Positions 11,806 to 24,674 are shown, counted from the stretch's first letter. The stretch is DNA of 64,000 nt from Balanoglossus misakiensis (GCA_040954595.2 CM082593.2:2728001-2792000); one strand, 5' to 3'. Numbers and translations are program-made. The notes: a model not told the origin generated them from the sequence alone.

Positions 11806-12019
11806 CGAGGGAAGAATCTCAGTGACGCGACGACAACTCGGCGCCTGGTGATGACGTGTCTTTTGTTCTTGTGGTTTAACCAATCAGAGGTAGGCAGACT
11901 TCATTTTGATACAATTGACTTTGTGATTGGTTAGTAGTTTAGACCCATGTGTAATAACTGATATGGTTTTGATATCTTAAAAAGTGCAATTGAAAGGGGT
12001 TGGGAAATTTTCATATTAA

Positions 12020-13790
12020 ATATAAATGTATATATTGTGTTAAAAACTTTTAATTCTCTCAAAGGAGAATAGGGAGATGTGTTGGGGTTATCAAGGGTAA
12101 AATTGGATACTTAAGATAAAGGGGTGTTGTATACATAGTGTGGTATCTATAGCAACAGCAAATATATTGCTATAAATGTGTAATATTGTGTAAAAACTTT
12201 TCATTCTCCCAATGGAGAATAGGGAGATGTGTTGGATTTATCAAGGGTAAAATTGGGTGCTTAAGATAAAGGGGGGTTGTAAACAAAGTGTGGTGTCTAT
12301 AGCAACAGCAAATATATTGCTATAAATGTGTAATATTGTGCAAAAAAACTTTTCATTCTCCCAAAGGAGAATAGGGAGATGTGTTGGGTTAATCAAGGGT
12401 AAAATTGGGTGCTTAAGATAAAGGGGGGTTGTATACTTAGTGTGGTGTCTATAGCAACAGCAAATATATTGCTATAAATTTGTAATATTGTGCAAAAAAA
12501 CTTTTCATTCTCCCAAAGGAGAATAGGGAGATGTGTTGGGTTAATCAAGGGTAAAATTGGGTGCTTAAGATAAAGGGGGGTTGTAAACAAAGTGTGGTGT
12601 CTATAGCAACAGCAAATATATTGCTATAAATGTGTAATATTGTGCAAAAAAACTTTTCATTCTCCCAAAGGAGAATAGGGAGATGTGTTGGGTTAATCAA
12701 GGGTAAAATTGGGTGCTTAAGATAAAGGGGGGTTGTAAACAAAGTGTGGTGTCTATAGCAACAGCAAATATATTGCTATAAATTTGTAATATTGTGCAAA
12801 AAAACTTTTCATTCTCCCAAAGGAGAATAGGGAGATGTGTTGGGTTAACCGAGGGTAAAATTGGGTGCTTAAGATAAAGGGGGTTGTAAACAAAGTGTGG
12901 TGTCTATAGCAACAGCAAATATATTGCTATAAATTTGTAATATTGTGCAAAAAAACTTTTCATTCTCCCAAAGGAGAATAGGGAGATGTGTTGGGTTAAT
13001 CGAGGGTAAAATTGGGTGCTTAAGATAAAGGGGGGTTGTAAACAAAGTGTGGTGTCTATAGCAACAGCAAATATATGGCTATAAATGTGTAATATTGTGT
13101 AAAAAACTTTTCATTCTCCCAAAGGAGAATAGGGAGATGTGTTGGGTTAATCAAGGGTAAAATTGGGTGCTTAAGATAAAGGGGGTTGTAAACATATTGT
13201 GGTGTCTATAGCAACAGCAAATATATTGCTATAAATGTGTAATATTGTGCAAAAAAACTTTTCATTCTCCCAAAGGAGAATAGGGAGATGTGTTGGGTTA
13301 ATCAAGGGTAAAATTGGATACTTAAGATAAAGGGGGGTTGTATACATAGTGTGGTGTCTATAGCAACAGCAAATATATTGCTATAAATGTGTAATATTGT
13401 GTAAAAAACTTTTCATTCTCGAGAGGAGAATAGGGAGATGTCTTGGGTTAATCAAGGGTAAAATTGGGTGCTTAAGTTAAAGGGGGTTGTAAACAAAGTG
13501 TGGTGTCTATAGCAACAGCAAATATATTGCTATAAATTTGTAATATTGTGCAAAAAAACTTTTCATTCTCCAGAGGAGAATAGGGAGATGTGTTGGGTTA
13601 ATCAAGGGTAAACTTGGATACTCAAGATAAAGGGGGGTTGTATACATAGTGTGGTGTCTATAGCAACAGCAAATATATTGCTATAAATGTGTAATATTGT
13701 GTAAAAAACTTTTCATTCTCCCAAAGGAGAATAGAGAGATGTGTAGGGGTTATCAAGGGTAAAACTAATATTGGGTGCTTAAGATAAATG
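12020..13790. repeat. ~151-bp tandem satellite, about 12 copies
   Basis: The marker CTATAGCAACAGCAAATATA recurs at 12147, 12297, 12449, 12601, 12753, 12904, 13056, 13206, 13358, 13507 and 13658, giving a period of 149-152 bp. Each unit carries two inverted repeats: TATAGCAA...TTGCTATA and ATTCTCC-caaa-GGAGAAT. Copies are highly similar and the outermost ones diverge most, as expected of a locally homogenised satellite. No coding potential. Confidence 0.98.
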
Positions 13791-13960
13791 GGGATAAAGA
13801 TACATTGGCTGTTTGAATTGATGGTTGTTTAATGGTGATCAGTATTTTTCATGAAATTCTCTTCAAATATCCCAACAGATGATATAACATATTTTTTCTT
13901 CTTCATTTCAGATACTAATTAAAGTTTGGTAAAGTAAAGCAGAGGGGGTTTGTAAAACAC

Positions 13961-14194
13961 AATGCATGCTTAACAGTTTCTTGTAAGTTATTACAGATTG
14001 CAGATTTCTGTTGGCTGGGATGATGTACATGTACGGGTTTCCATGCAGGTAAAGATGTGAAAAGTGGTACTCACCAGGTAAAGTGTCGAATCGTTAAAGC
14101 AAATTTCAACAACGCATACAGAGGTGATGGATTCAAAGATGTTTATTTTGTCTCTTTCAATGCATGCTTAACAGTTCCTTGTAAGTTTTTACAG
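13961..14194. repeat. Duplicated 36-bp flank at the left edge of the 59-bp array
   Basis: AATGCATGCTTAACAGTT plus 18 further bases occurs at 13961-13996 and again at 14159-14194 with two differences. The second copy ends in TTTTTACAG directly abutting the first CTAGACTGG monomer. Confidence 0.85.
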
Positions 14195-14691
14195 CTAGAC
14201 TGGATATGGATCCCACTTCACTGGAAATCAGCTGGACTGGATATGGTTCCCACTCTGCTGGAAAACTGACTGGATATGGTTCCCACTGCATCGGAAAACA
14301 GCTAGACTGGTTATGGAAAACAGCAAGACTGGATATGGTTCTCACTGCAATGGAAAACAGCTAGACTGGATATGGATCCCACTTCAATGGAAAACAGCTA
14401 GACTGGTTATGGAGAAGAACAAGACTGGATATGGTGCCCACTTCACTGGAAAACAGCTAGACTGGTAATGGAGAAGAACAAGACTGGATATGGTGCCCAC
14501 TTCACTGGAAAACAGCTAGACTGGTAATGGAAAAGAACAAGACTGGATATGGTGCCCACTTCACTGGAAAACAGCTAGACTGGTAATGGAAAAGAACAAG
14601 ACTGGATATGGTGCCCACTTCACTGGAAAACAGCTAGACTGGTAATGGAAAAGAACAAGACTGCAGGATATGGTGCCCACTTCATTGGAAA

Positions 14692-14871
14692 ATCAGATGC
14701 TTTGGTTTATACAGCCCAAGAAGAAACCAGAAGATTGTAGTTACTGTTAATGATGAACATTTTATTGTCAGTTTTAATTATTGTATTTTGTAGTGTAACA
14801 GTAGATTGTAATGTCAAAGAGAGAGCAAGTTAATATTTTACAATTATACACAAATTGACTATTTTTTACAG
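14692..14871. repeat. ~180-bp interspersed spacer of the 59-bp array (first of 12)
   Basis: It starts ATCAGATGCTTTGGTTTA and ends GACTATTTTTTACAG. Further copies start at 15588, 16283, 17179, 17874, 18524, 19322, 20060, 20828, 21629, 22489 and 23255. Copies at 15588 and 17179 form a subtype with an 8-nt deletion and TTTATAAAGCCC. The last copy (23255) runs out into unique DNA with no monomers following. Confidence 0.97.
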
Positions 14872-17800
14872 CTAGACTGGTAATGGAAAAGAACAAGACT
14901 GGATATGGTGCCCACTTCACTGGAAAACAGCTAGACTGGTAATGGAGATACGAAGGACAAGACTGGATATGGTGCCCACTTCACTGGAAAACAGCTAGAC
15001 TGGTAATGGAAAAGAACAAGACTGGATATGGTGCCCACTTCACTGGAAAACAGCTAGACTGGTAATGGAAAAGAACAAGACTGGATATGGTGCCCACTTC
15101 ACTGGAAAACAGCTAGACTGGTAATGGAAAAGAACAAGACTGCATGGATATGGTGCCCACTTCACAGGAAAACAGCTAGACTGGTAATGGAAAAGAACAA
15201 GACTGGATATGGTGCCCACTTCACTGGAAAACAGCTAGACTGGTAATGGAAAAGAACAAGACTGGATATGGTGCCCACTTCACTGGAAAACAGCTAGACT
15301 GGTAATGGAAAAGAACAACACTGGATATGGTGCCCACTTCACTGGAAAACAGCTAGACTGGTAATGGAAAAGAACAAGACTGGATATGGTGCCCACTTCA
15401 CAGGAAAACAGCTAGACTGGTAATGGAAAAGAACAAGACTGGATATGGTGCCCACTTCACAGGAAAACAGCTAGACTGGTAATGGAAAAGAACAAGACTG
15501 GATATGGTGCCCACTTCACTGGAAAACAGCTAGACTGGTAATGGAAAAGAACAAGACTGCAGGATATGGTGCCCACTTCACTGGAAAATCAGATGCTTTG
15601 GTTTATAAAGCCCAAGAAGAAACCAGAAGATTGTAGTTACTGTTAATGATGAACATTTTATTGTCAGTTTTAATTATTGTTTTTTGTAGTGTAACAGTAG
15701 ATTGTAATGTCAAAGAGAGAGCAATTTTACAATTATACACAAATTGACTATTTTTTACAGCTAGACTGGTAATGGTAAAGAACAAGACTGGATATGGTGC
15801 CCACTTCACTGGAAAACAGCTAGACTGGTAATGGAGAAGAACAAGACTGGATATGGTGCCCACTTCACTGGAAAACAGCTAGACTGGTAATGGAAAACAA
15901 CAAGACTGGATATGGTGCCCACTTCACTGGAAAACAGCTAGACTGGTAATGGAAAAGAACAAGACTGGATATGGTGCCCACTTCACTGGAAAACAGCCAG
16001 TAATGGAAAAGAACAAGACTGGATATGGTGCCCACTTCACAGGAAAACAGCTAGACTGGTAATGGAAAAGAACAAGACTGGATATGGTGCCCACTTCACT
16101 GGAAAACAGCTAGACTGGTAATGGAAAAGAACAAGACTGGATATGGTGCCCACTTCACTGGAAAACAGCTAGACTGGTAATGGAAAAGAACAAGACTGGA
16201 TATGGTGCCCACTTCACTGGAAAACAGCTAGACTGGTAATGGAAAAGAACAAGACTGGATATGGTGCCCACTTCACTGGAAAATCAGATGCTTTGGTTTA
16301 TACAGCCCAAGAAGAAACCAGAAGATTGTAGTTACTGTTAATGATGAACATTTTATTGTCAGTTTTAATTATTGTATTTTGTAGTGTAACAGTAGATTGT
16401 AATGTCAAAGAGAGAGCAAGTTAATATTTTACAATTATACACAAATTGACTATTTTTTACAGCTAGACTGGTAATGGAAAAGAACAAGACTGGATATGGT
16501 GCCCACTTCACTGGAAAACAGCTAGACTGGTAATGGAGATACGAAGGACAAGACTGGATATGGTGCCCACTTCACTGGAAAACAGCTAGACTGGTAATGG
16601 AAAAGAACAAGACTGGATATGGTGCCCACTTCGCTGGAAAACAGCTAGACTGGTAATGGAAAAGAACAAGACTGGATATGGTGCCCACTTCACTGGAAAA
16701 CAGCTAGACTGGTAATGGAAAAGAACAAGACTGCATGGATATGGTGCCCACTTCACAGGAAAACAGCTAGACTGGTAATGGAAAAGAACAAGACTGGATA
16801 TGGTGCCCACTTCACTGGAAAACAGCTAGACTGGTAATGGAAAAGAACAAGACTGGATATGGTGCCCACTTCACTGGAAAACAGCTAGACTGGTAATGGA
16901 AAAGAACAACACTGGATATGGTGCCCACTTCACTGGAAAACAGCTAGACTGGTAATGGAAAAGAACAAGACTGGATATGGTGCCCACTTCACAGGAAAAC
17001 AGCTAGACTGGTAATGGAAAAGAACAAGACTGGATATGGTGCCCACTTCACAGGAAAACAGCTAGACTGGTAATGGAAAAGAACAAGACTGGATATGGTG
17101 CCCACTTCACTGGAAAACAGCTAGACTGGTAATGGAAAAGAACAAGACTGCAGGATATGGTGCCCACTTCACTGGAAAATCAGATGCTTTGGTTTATAAA
17201 GCCCAAGAAGAAACCAGAAGATTGTAGTTACTGTTAATGATGAACATTTTATTGTCAGTTTTAATTATTGTTTTTTGTAGTGTAACAGTAGATTGTAATG
17301 TCAAAGAGAGAGCAATTTTACAATTATACACAAATTGACTATTTTTTACAGCTAGACTGGTAATGGTAAAGAACAAGACTGGATATGGTGCCCACTTCAC
17401 TGGAAAACAGCTAGACTGGTAATGGAGAAGAACAAGACTGGATATGGTGCCCACTTCACTGGAAAACAGCTAGACTGGTAATGGAAAACAACAAGACTGG
17501 ATATGGTGCCCACTTCACTGGAAAACAGCTAGACTGGTAATGGAAAAGAACAAGACTGGATATGGTGCCCACTTCACTGGAAAACAGCCAGTAATGCAAA
17601 AGAACAAGACTGGATATGGTGCCCACTTCACAGGAAAACAGCTAGACTGGTAATGGAAAAGAACAAGACTGGATATGGTGCCCACTTCACTGGAAAACAG
17701 CTAGACTGGTAATGGAAAAGAACAAGACTGGATATGGTGCCCACTTCACTGGAAAACAGCTAGACTGGTAATGGAAAAGAACAAGACTGGATATGGTGCC

Positions 17801-17873
17801 CACTTCACTGGAAAACAGCTAGACTGGTAATGGAAAAGAACAAGACTGGATATGGTGCCCACTTCACTGGAAA
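14692..17873. repeat. Tandem duplication of a 1591-bp higher-order block
   Basis: Spacer spacing is 896, 695, 896, 695 bp from 14692 to 17874. Block-specific variants such as GAGATACGAAGGACAAG recur exactly one 1591-bp period apart (about 14945 and 16536). The halves 14692-16282 and 16283-17873 are nearly identical. Confidence 0.93.
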
Positions 17874-20800
17874 ATCAGATGCTTTGGTTTATACAGCCCA
17901 AGAAGAAACCAGAAGATTGTAGTTACTGTTAATGATGAACATTTTATTGTCAGTTTTAATTATTGTATTTTGTAGTGTAACAGTAGATTGTAATGTCAAA
18001 GAGAGAGCAAGTTAATATTTTACAATTATACACAAATTGACTATTTTTTACAGCTAGACTGGTAATGGAAAAGAACAAGACTGGATATGGTGCCCACTTC
18101 ACTGGAAAACAGCTAGACTGGTAATGGAAAAGAACAAGACTGGATATGGTGCCCACTTCACTGGAAAACAGCTAGACTGGTAATGGAGAAGAACAAGACT
18201 GGATATGGTGCCCACTCCACTGGAAAACAGCTAGACTGGTAATGGAAAAGAACACAACTGGATATGGTGCCCACTTCACTGGAAAACAGCTAGACTGGTA
18301 ATGGAAAAGAACAAGACTGGATATGGTGCCCACTTCACTGGAAAACAGCTAGACTGGTAATGGAAAAGAACAAGACTGGATATGGTGCCCACTTCACTGG
18401 AAAACAGCTAGACTGGTATTATGGAAAAGAACAAGACTGGATATGGTGCCCACTTCACTGGAAAACAGCTAGACTGGTAATGGAAAAGAACAAGACTGGA
18501 TATGGTGCCCACTTCACTGGAAAATCAGATGCTTTGGTTTATACAGCCCAAGAAGAAACCAGAAGATTGTAGTTACTGTTAATGATGAACATTTTATTGT
18601 CAGTTTTAATTATTGTATTTTGTAGTGTAACAGTAGATTGTAATGTCAAAGAGAGAGCAAGTTAATATTTTACAATTATACACAAATTGACTATTTTTTA
18701 CAGCTAGACTGGTAATGGAAAAGAACAAGACTGGATATGGTGCCCACTTCACTGGAAAACAGCTAGACTGGTAATGGAAAAGAACAAGACTGGATATGGT
18801 GCCCACTTCACTGGAAACTGCTAGACTGGTAATGGAAAAGAACAAGACTGGATATGGTGCCCACTTCACTGGAAAACAGCTAGACTGGTAATGGAAAAGA
18901 ACAAGACTGGATATGGTGCCCACTTCACTGGAAAACAGCTAGACTGGTGCCCACTTCACTGGAAAACAGCTAGACTGGTAATGGAGAAGAACAAGACTGG
19001 ATATGGTGCCCACTCCACTGGAAAACAGCTAGACTGGTAATGGAAAAGAACACAACTGGATATGGTGCCCACTTCACTGGAAAACAGCTAGACTGGTAAT
19101 GGAAAAGAACAAGACTGGATATGGTGCCCACTTCACTGGAAAACAGCTAGACTGGTAATGGAAAAGAACAAGACTGGATATGGTGCCCACTTCACTGGAA
19201 AACAGCTAGACTGGTATTATGGAAAAGAACAAGACTGGATATGGTGCCCACTTCACTGGAAAACAGCTAGACTGGTAATGGAAAAGAACAAGACTGGATA
19301 TGGTGCCCACTTCACTGGAAAATCAGATGCTTTGGTTTATACAGCCCAAGAAGAAACCAGAATATTGTAGTTACTGTTAATGATGAACATTTTATTGTCA
19401 GTTTTAATTATTGTATTTTGTAGTGTAACAGTAGATTGTAATGTCAAAGAGAGAGCAAGTTAATATTTTACAATTATACACAAATTGACTATTTTTTACA
19501 GCTAGACTGGTAATGGAAAAGAACAAGACTGGATATGGTGCCCACTTCACTGGAAAACAGCTAGACTGGTAATGGAAAAGAACAAGACTGGATATGGTGC
19601 CCACTTCACTGGAAAACTGCTAGACTGGTAATGGAAAAGAACAAGACTGGATATGGTGCCCACTTCACTGGAAAACAGCTAGACTGGTGCCCACTTCACT
19701 GAAAAACAGCTAGACTGGTAATGGAGAAGAACAAGACTGGATATGGTGCCCACTCCACTGGAAAACAGCTAGACTGGTAATGGAAAAGAACAAGACTGGA
19801 TATGGTGCCCACTTCACTGGAAAACAGCTAGACTGGTAATGGAAAAGAACAAGACTGGATATGTTGCCCACTTCACTGGAAAACAGCTAGACTGGTAATG
19901 GAAAAGAACAAGACTGGATATGGTGCCCACTTCACTGGAAAACAGCTAGACTGGTAATGGAAAAGAACAAGACTGGATATGGTGCCCACTTCACTGGAAA
20001 ACAGCTAGACTGGTAATGGAAAAGAACAAGACTGGATATGGTGCCCACTTCACTGGAAAATCAGATGCTTTGGTTTATACAGCCCAAGAAGAAACCAGAA
20101 GATTGTAGTTACTGTTAATGATGAACATTTTATTGTCAGTTTTAATTATTGTATTTTGTAGTGTAACAGTAGATTGTAATGTCAAAGAGAGAGCAAGTTA
20201 ATATTTTACAATTATACACAAATTGACTATTTTTTACAGCTAGACTGGTAATGGAAAAGAACAAGACTGGATATGGTGCCCACTTCACTGGAAAACAGCT
20301 AGACTGGTAATGGAGAAGAACAAGACTGGATATGGTGCCCACTTCACTGGAAAACAGCTAGACTGGTAATGGAGAAGAACAAGACTGGATATGGTGCCCA
20401 CTTCACTGGAAAACAGCTAGACTGGTAATGGAAAAGAACAATACTGGATATGGTGCCCACTTCACTGGAAAACAGCTAGACTGGTAATGGAAAAGAACAA
20501 GACTGGATATGGTGCCCACTTCACTGGAAAACAGCTAGACTGGTAATGGAAAATAACAAGACTGGATATGGTGCCCACTTCACTGGAAAACTGCTAGACT
20601 GGTAATGGAAAAGAACACAACTGGATATGGTGCCCAATTCACTGGAAAACAGCTAGACTGGTAATGGAAAAGAACAAGACTGGATATGGTGCACACTTCA
20701 CTGGAAAACAGCTAGACTGGTATTATGGAAAAGAACAAGACTGGATATGGTGCCCACTTCACTGGAAAACAGCTAGACTGGTAATGGAAAAGAACAAGAC

Positions 20801-23800
20801 TGGATATGGTGCCCAGTTCACTGGAAAATCAGATGCTTTGGTTTATACAGCCCAAGAAGAAACCAGAAGATTGTAGTTACTGTTAATGATGAACATTTTA
20901 TTGTCAGTTTTATTTATTGTATTTTGTAGTGTAACAGTAGATTGTAATGTCAAAGAGAGAGCAAGTTAATATTTTACAATTATACACAAATTGACTATTT
21001 TTTACAGCTAGACTGGTAATGGAAAAGAACAAGACTGGATATGGTGCCCACTTCACTGGAAAACTGCTAGACTGGTAATGGAAAAGAACAAGACTGGATA
21101 TGGTGACCACTTCACTGGAAAACTGCTAGACTGGTAATGGAAAAGAACAAGACTGGATATGGTGCCCACTTCACTGGAAAACAGCTAGACTGGTAATGGA
21201 AAAGAACAAGACTGGATATGGTGCCCACTTCACTGGAAAACAGCTAGACTGGTGCCCTCTTCACTGGAAAACAGCTAGACTGGTAATGGAGAAGAACAAG
21301 ACTGGATATGGTGCCCACTCCACTGGAAAACAGCTAGACTGGTAATGGAAAAGAACAAGACTGGATATGGTGCCCACTTCACTGGAAAACAGCTAGACTG
21401 GTAATGGAAAAGAACAAGACTGGATATGGTGCCCACTTCACTGGAAAACAGCTAGACTGGTATTATGGAAAAGAACAAGACTGGATATGGTGCCCACTTC
21501 ACTGGAAAACAGCTAGACTGGTATTATGGAAAAGAACAAGACTGGATATGGTGCCCACTTCACTGGAAAACAGCTAGACTGGTAATGGAAAAGAACAAGA
21601 CTGGATATGGTGCCCACTTCACTGGAAAATCAGATGCTTTGGTTTATACAGCCCAAGAAGAAACCAGAAGATTGTAGTTACTGTTAATGATGAACATTTT
21701 ATTGTCAGTTTTAATTATTGTATTTTGTAGTGTAACAGTAGATTGTAATGTCAAAGAGAGAGCAAGTTAATATTTTACAGTTATACACAAATTGACTATT
21801 TTTTACAGCTAGACTGGTAATGGAAAAGAACAAGACTGGATATGGTGCCCACTTCACTGGAAAACAGCTAGACTGGTAATGGAAAAGAACAAGACTGGAT
21901 ATGGTGCCCACTTCACTGGAAAACTGCTAGACTGGTAATGGAAAAGAACAAGACTGGATATGGTGCCCACTTCACTGGAAAACAGCTAGACTGGTAATGG
22001 AAAAGAACAAGACTGGATATGGTGCCCACTTCACTGGAAAACAGCTAGACTGGTGCCCACTTCACTGGAAAACAGCTAGACTGGTAATGGAGAAGAACAA
22101 GACTGGATATGGTGCCCACTCCACTGGAAAACAGCTAGACTGGTAATGGAAAAGAACAAGACTGGATATGGTGCCCACTTCACTGGAAAACAGCTAGACT
22201 GGTAATGGAAAAGAACAAGACTGGATATGGTGCCCACTTCACTGGAAAACAGCTAGACTGGTAATGGAAAAGAACAAGACTGGATATGGTGCCCACTTCA
22301 CTGGAAAACATCTAGACTGGTATTATGGAAAAGAACAAGACTGGATATGGTGCCCACTTCACTGGAAAACAGCTAGACTGGTATTATGGAAAAGAACAAG
22401 ACTGGATATGGTGCCCACTTCACTGGAAAACAGCTAGACTGGTAATGGAAAAGAACAAGACTGGATATGGTGCCCACTTCACTGGAAAATCAGATGCTTT
22501 GGTTTATACAGCCCAAGAAGAAACCAGAAGATTGTAGTTACTGTTAATGATGAACATTTTATTGTCAGTTTTAATTATTGTATTTTGTAGTGTAACAGTA
22601 GATTGTAATGTCAAAGAGAGAGCAAGTTAATATTTTACAGTTATACACAAATTGACTATTTTTTACAGCTAGACTGGTAATGGAAAAGAACAAGACTGGA
22701 TATGGTGCCCACTTCACTGGAAAACAGCTAGACTGGTAATGGAAAAGAACAAGACTGGATATGGTGCCCACTTCACTGGAAAACTGCTAGACTGGTAATG
22801 GAAAAGAACAAGACTGGATATGGTGCCCACTTCACTGGAAAACAGCTATACTGGTAATGGAGAAGAACAAGACTGGATATGGTGCCCACTTCACTGGAAA
22901 ACAGCTAGACTGGTAATGGAGAAGAACAAGACTGGATATGGTGCCCACTTCACTGGAAAACAGCTAGACTGGTAATGGAGAAGAACAAGACTGGATATGG
23001 TGCCCACTTCACTGGAAAACAGCTAGACTGGTAATGGAGAAGAACAAGACTGGATATGGTGCCCACTTCACTGGAAAACAGCTAGACTGGTAATGGAAAA
23101 GAACAAGACTGGATATGGTGCCCACTTCACCGGAAAACAGCTAGACTGGTAATGGAAAAGAACAAGACTGGATATGGTGCCCACTTCACCGGAAAACAGC
23201 TAGACTGGTAATGGAAAAGAACAAGACTGGATATGGTTCTCACTGCACTGGAAAATCAGATGCTTTGGTTTATACAGCCCAAGAAGATTGTAGTTACTGT
23301 TAATGATGAACATTTTATTGTCAGTTTTAATTATTGTATTTTGTAGTGTAACAGTAGATTGTAATGTCAAGGAGAGAGCAAGTTAATATTTTACAATTAT
23401 ACACAAATTGACTAATTTTTACTGTATCACAAATGACTTCAAAATTTTACTCAAAAGTAAGCGATTTCTTTTTTATTCAAGCACAAAGCAAATTGATGTC
23501 AAGTCCAACTTGTCCAACTTCTGGCAGAATGATGCCTATTTAATGTCGTATGGGGATTTTTATTTATTGATATGCACATCAAATTTTCAGTGATCAGCCA
23601 GTCTGAAGATCAATGGATTTCCCACATAGCTCATTTAAATGCGGCCGCAGCGTTCATGCTTTAACTCCATAACTTGTGGGTCCAGTGATCTTCGGATTTA
23701 CCATTTCAGCCTAATTATAAGCGTAACCACTAACATAGTAACTTGCGCGTAACAACTAACATTAATATATTAGGCTCAATGGTAATGGCGTAGCTGAAGG

Positions 23801-23847
23801 GATATGGGCAATTTGAAAACTTTATAAAGTCAAAATGTATTCAATTA

Positions 23848-24080
23848 CAAAGTTGGACAACCATGTTTAAATTTAATGTAATTTATTCAAATTGATCAAA
23901 ATTTTATTGAATTGTTTTATATACAAAGTTGGACAACCATGTTTAAACTTAATGTAATTTATTCAAATTGATCAAAATTGGATTGAATTGTTTAAGTCAA
24001 AATGTATACAATTACAAAGTTGGACGACCATGTTTAAACTTAATGTATTAATTTACTCAAATTGACCAAAATTGGATTAG
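23848..24080. repeat. Three-copy ~76-91-bp tandem repeat
   Basis: ACAAAGTTGGACAACCATGT followed by AAA(C/T)TTAATGTA and AAATTGATCAAAATT recurs with CAAAGTTGG at 23848, 23924 and 24015. Confidence 0.9.
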
Positions 24081-24222
24081 ACTTGCTCTCTCAAGACCTG
24101 ATAGGTGTGAGTTGATTTAGCTTCAATACATGTATCTCTCTCTCTATTGCTATGAATGCATGCTATTTCCATTTTCTAGCTTTCTGGAATGGCATGCATA
24201 CATTGCATCTTCACTCTTGCAT

Positions 24223-24255
24223 ATAATTGATTGTATCAATGATACAATCAATTAT
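24223..24255. repeat. 33-bp perfect palindrome with 1-nt centre
   Basis: The left arm ATAATTGATTGTATCA (24223-24238) is exactly complementary to the right arm TGATACAATCAATTAT (24240-24255), with a single A between. Confidence 0.97.
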
Positions 24256-24587
24256 CCTCTTTCCTCTCTCTATCCCCTTTTCTCTTCGAAAGCTGGGAGC
24301 AGTATTGGAAATCACTAAATTTTCAAAATGTTTTCAATTTGGATACTTCTGTTTGTTTAAGCGACAACAGAAAGGTTGTCTTAACTGCTGCTAATTTAAG
24401 CAACACCTAAAATTGAACAAATTATGAAATACTCAAATGAAAAAAATGCAATGAATTCTGCTCATGGTTCCGTGACAATGTCTTTGCCCTAATGCTATTT
24501 TAATTGATCAATTGGCATTTGCTTCTACAAATAAATTGCTGTAGAAATCAAAATGAAATTCAAGACATTGAATATACTGTCACTGGA

Positions 24588-24601
24588 CCGCTAGGGGGCG
24601 C
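24588..24601 (+). promoter_or_regulatory. CTCF-like motif
   Basis: CCGCTAGGGGGCGC fits the CTCF core CCASYAGRKGGCRS with one mismatch at the third base. Function is inferred from the motif only. Confidence 0.35.
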
Positions 24602-24674
24602 AGCTATTGTAAGCTGTGGATGTCTCAATAAAACCGAGACACATTGCACCAATTATGACTTATTCAGTTGCCGA

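Larger units (their letters stand above)
14195..23254. repeat. 59-bp satellite with higher-order organisation
   Basis: The monomer is 59 bp (CTAGACTGGTAATGGAAAAG, then AACAAGACTGGATATGGTGC, then CCACTTCACTGGAAAACAG), and I estimate about 100 or more copies. Blocks of roughly 8-12 monomers are separated by a conserved ~180-bp spacer. At the left edge (14195-14400) shorter divergent units of roughly 37-42 bp occur, lacking the GTAATGGAAAAGAACAAGACTGG insertion. Right-edge units also diverge. A 31-bp truncated monomer recurs near 18949, 19688, 21253 and 22053. The many ~66-70-aa open frames here are repeat artefacts; 59 is not a multiple of 3. Confidence 0.98.

Noticed and set aside
11628-11934. 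Open frames on both strands around the 41-bp minisatellite
   Set aside because: Repeat-derived, with the same peptide repeated in shifted frames. No conserved domain.
15603-22771. Numerous 60-105-aa open frames on both strands (KNKTGYGAHFTGK-type and SSCFPVKWAPYP-type)
   Set aside because: They are translations of the 59-bp satellite monomer and its spacer. The unit length is not a multiple of three, starts and stops come from the spacer, and the same frames recur with every block.
14195-23254. CRISPR-like repeat-spacer array
   Set aside because: Monomers abut directly with no unique spacers, the recurring ~180-bp spacer is itself repeated, and the genome is eukaryotic.
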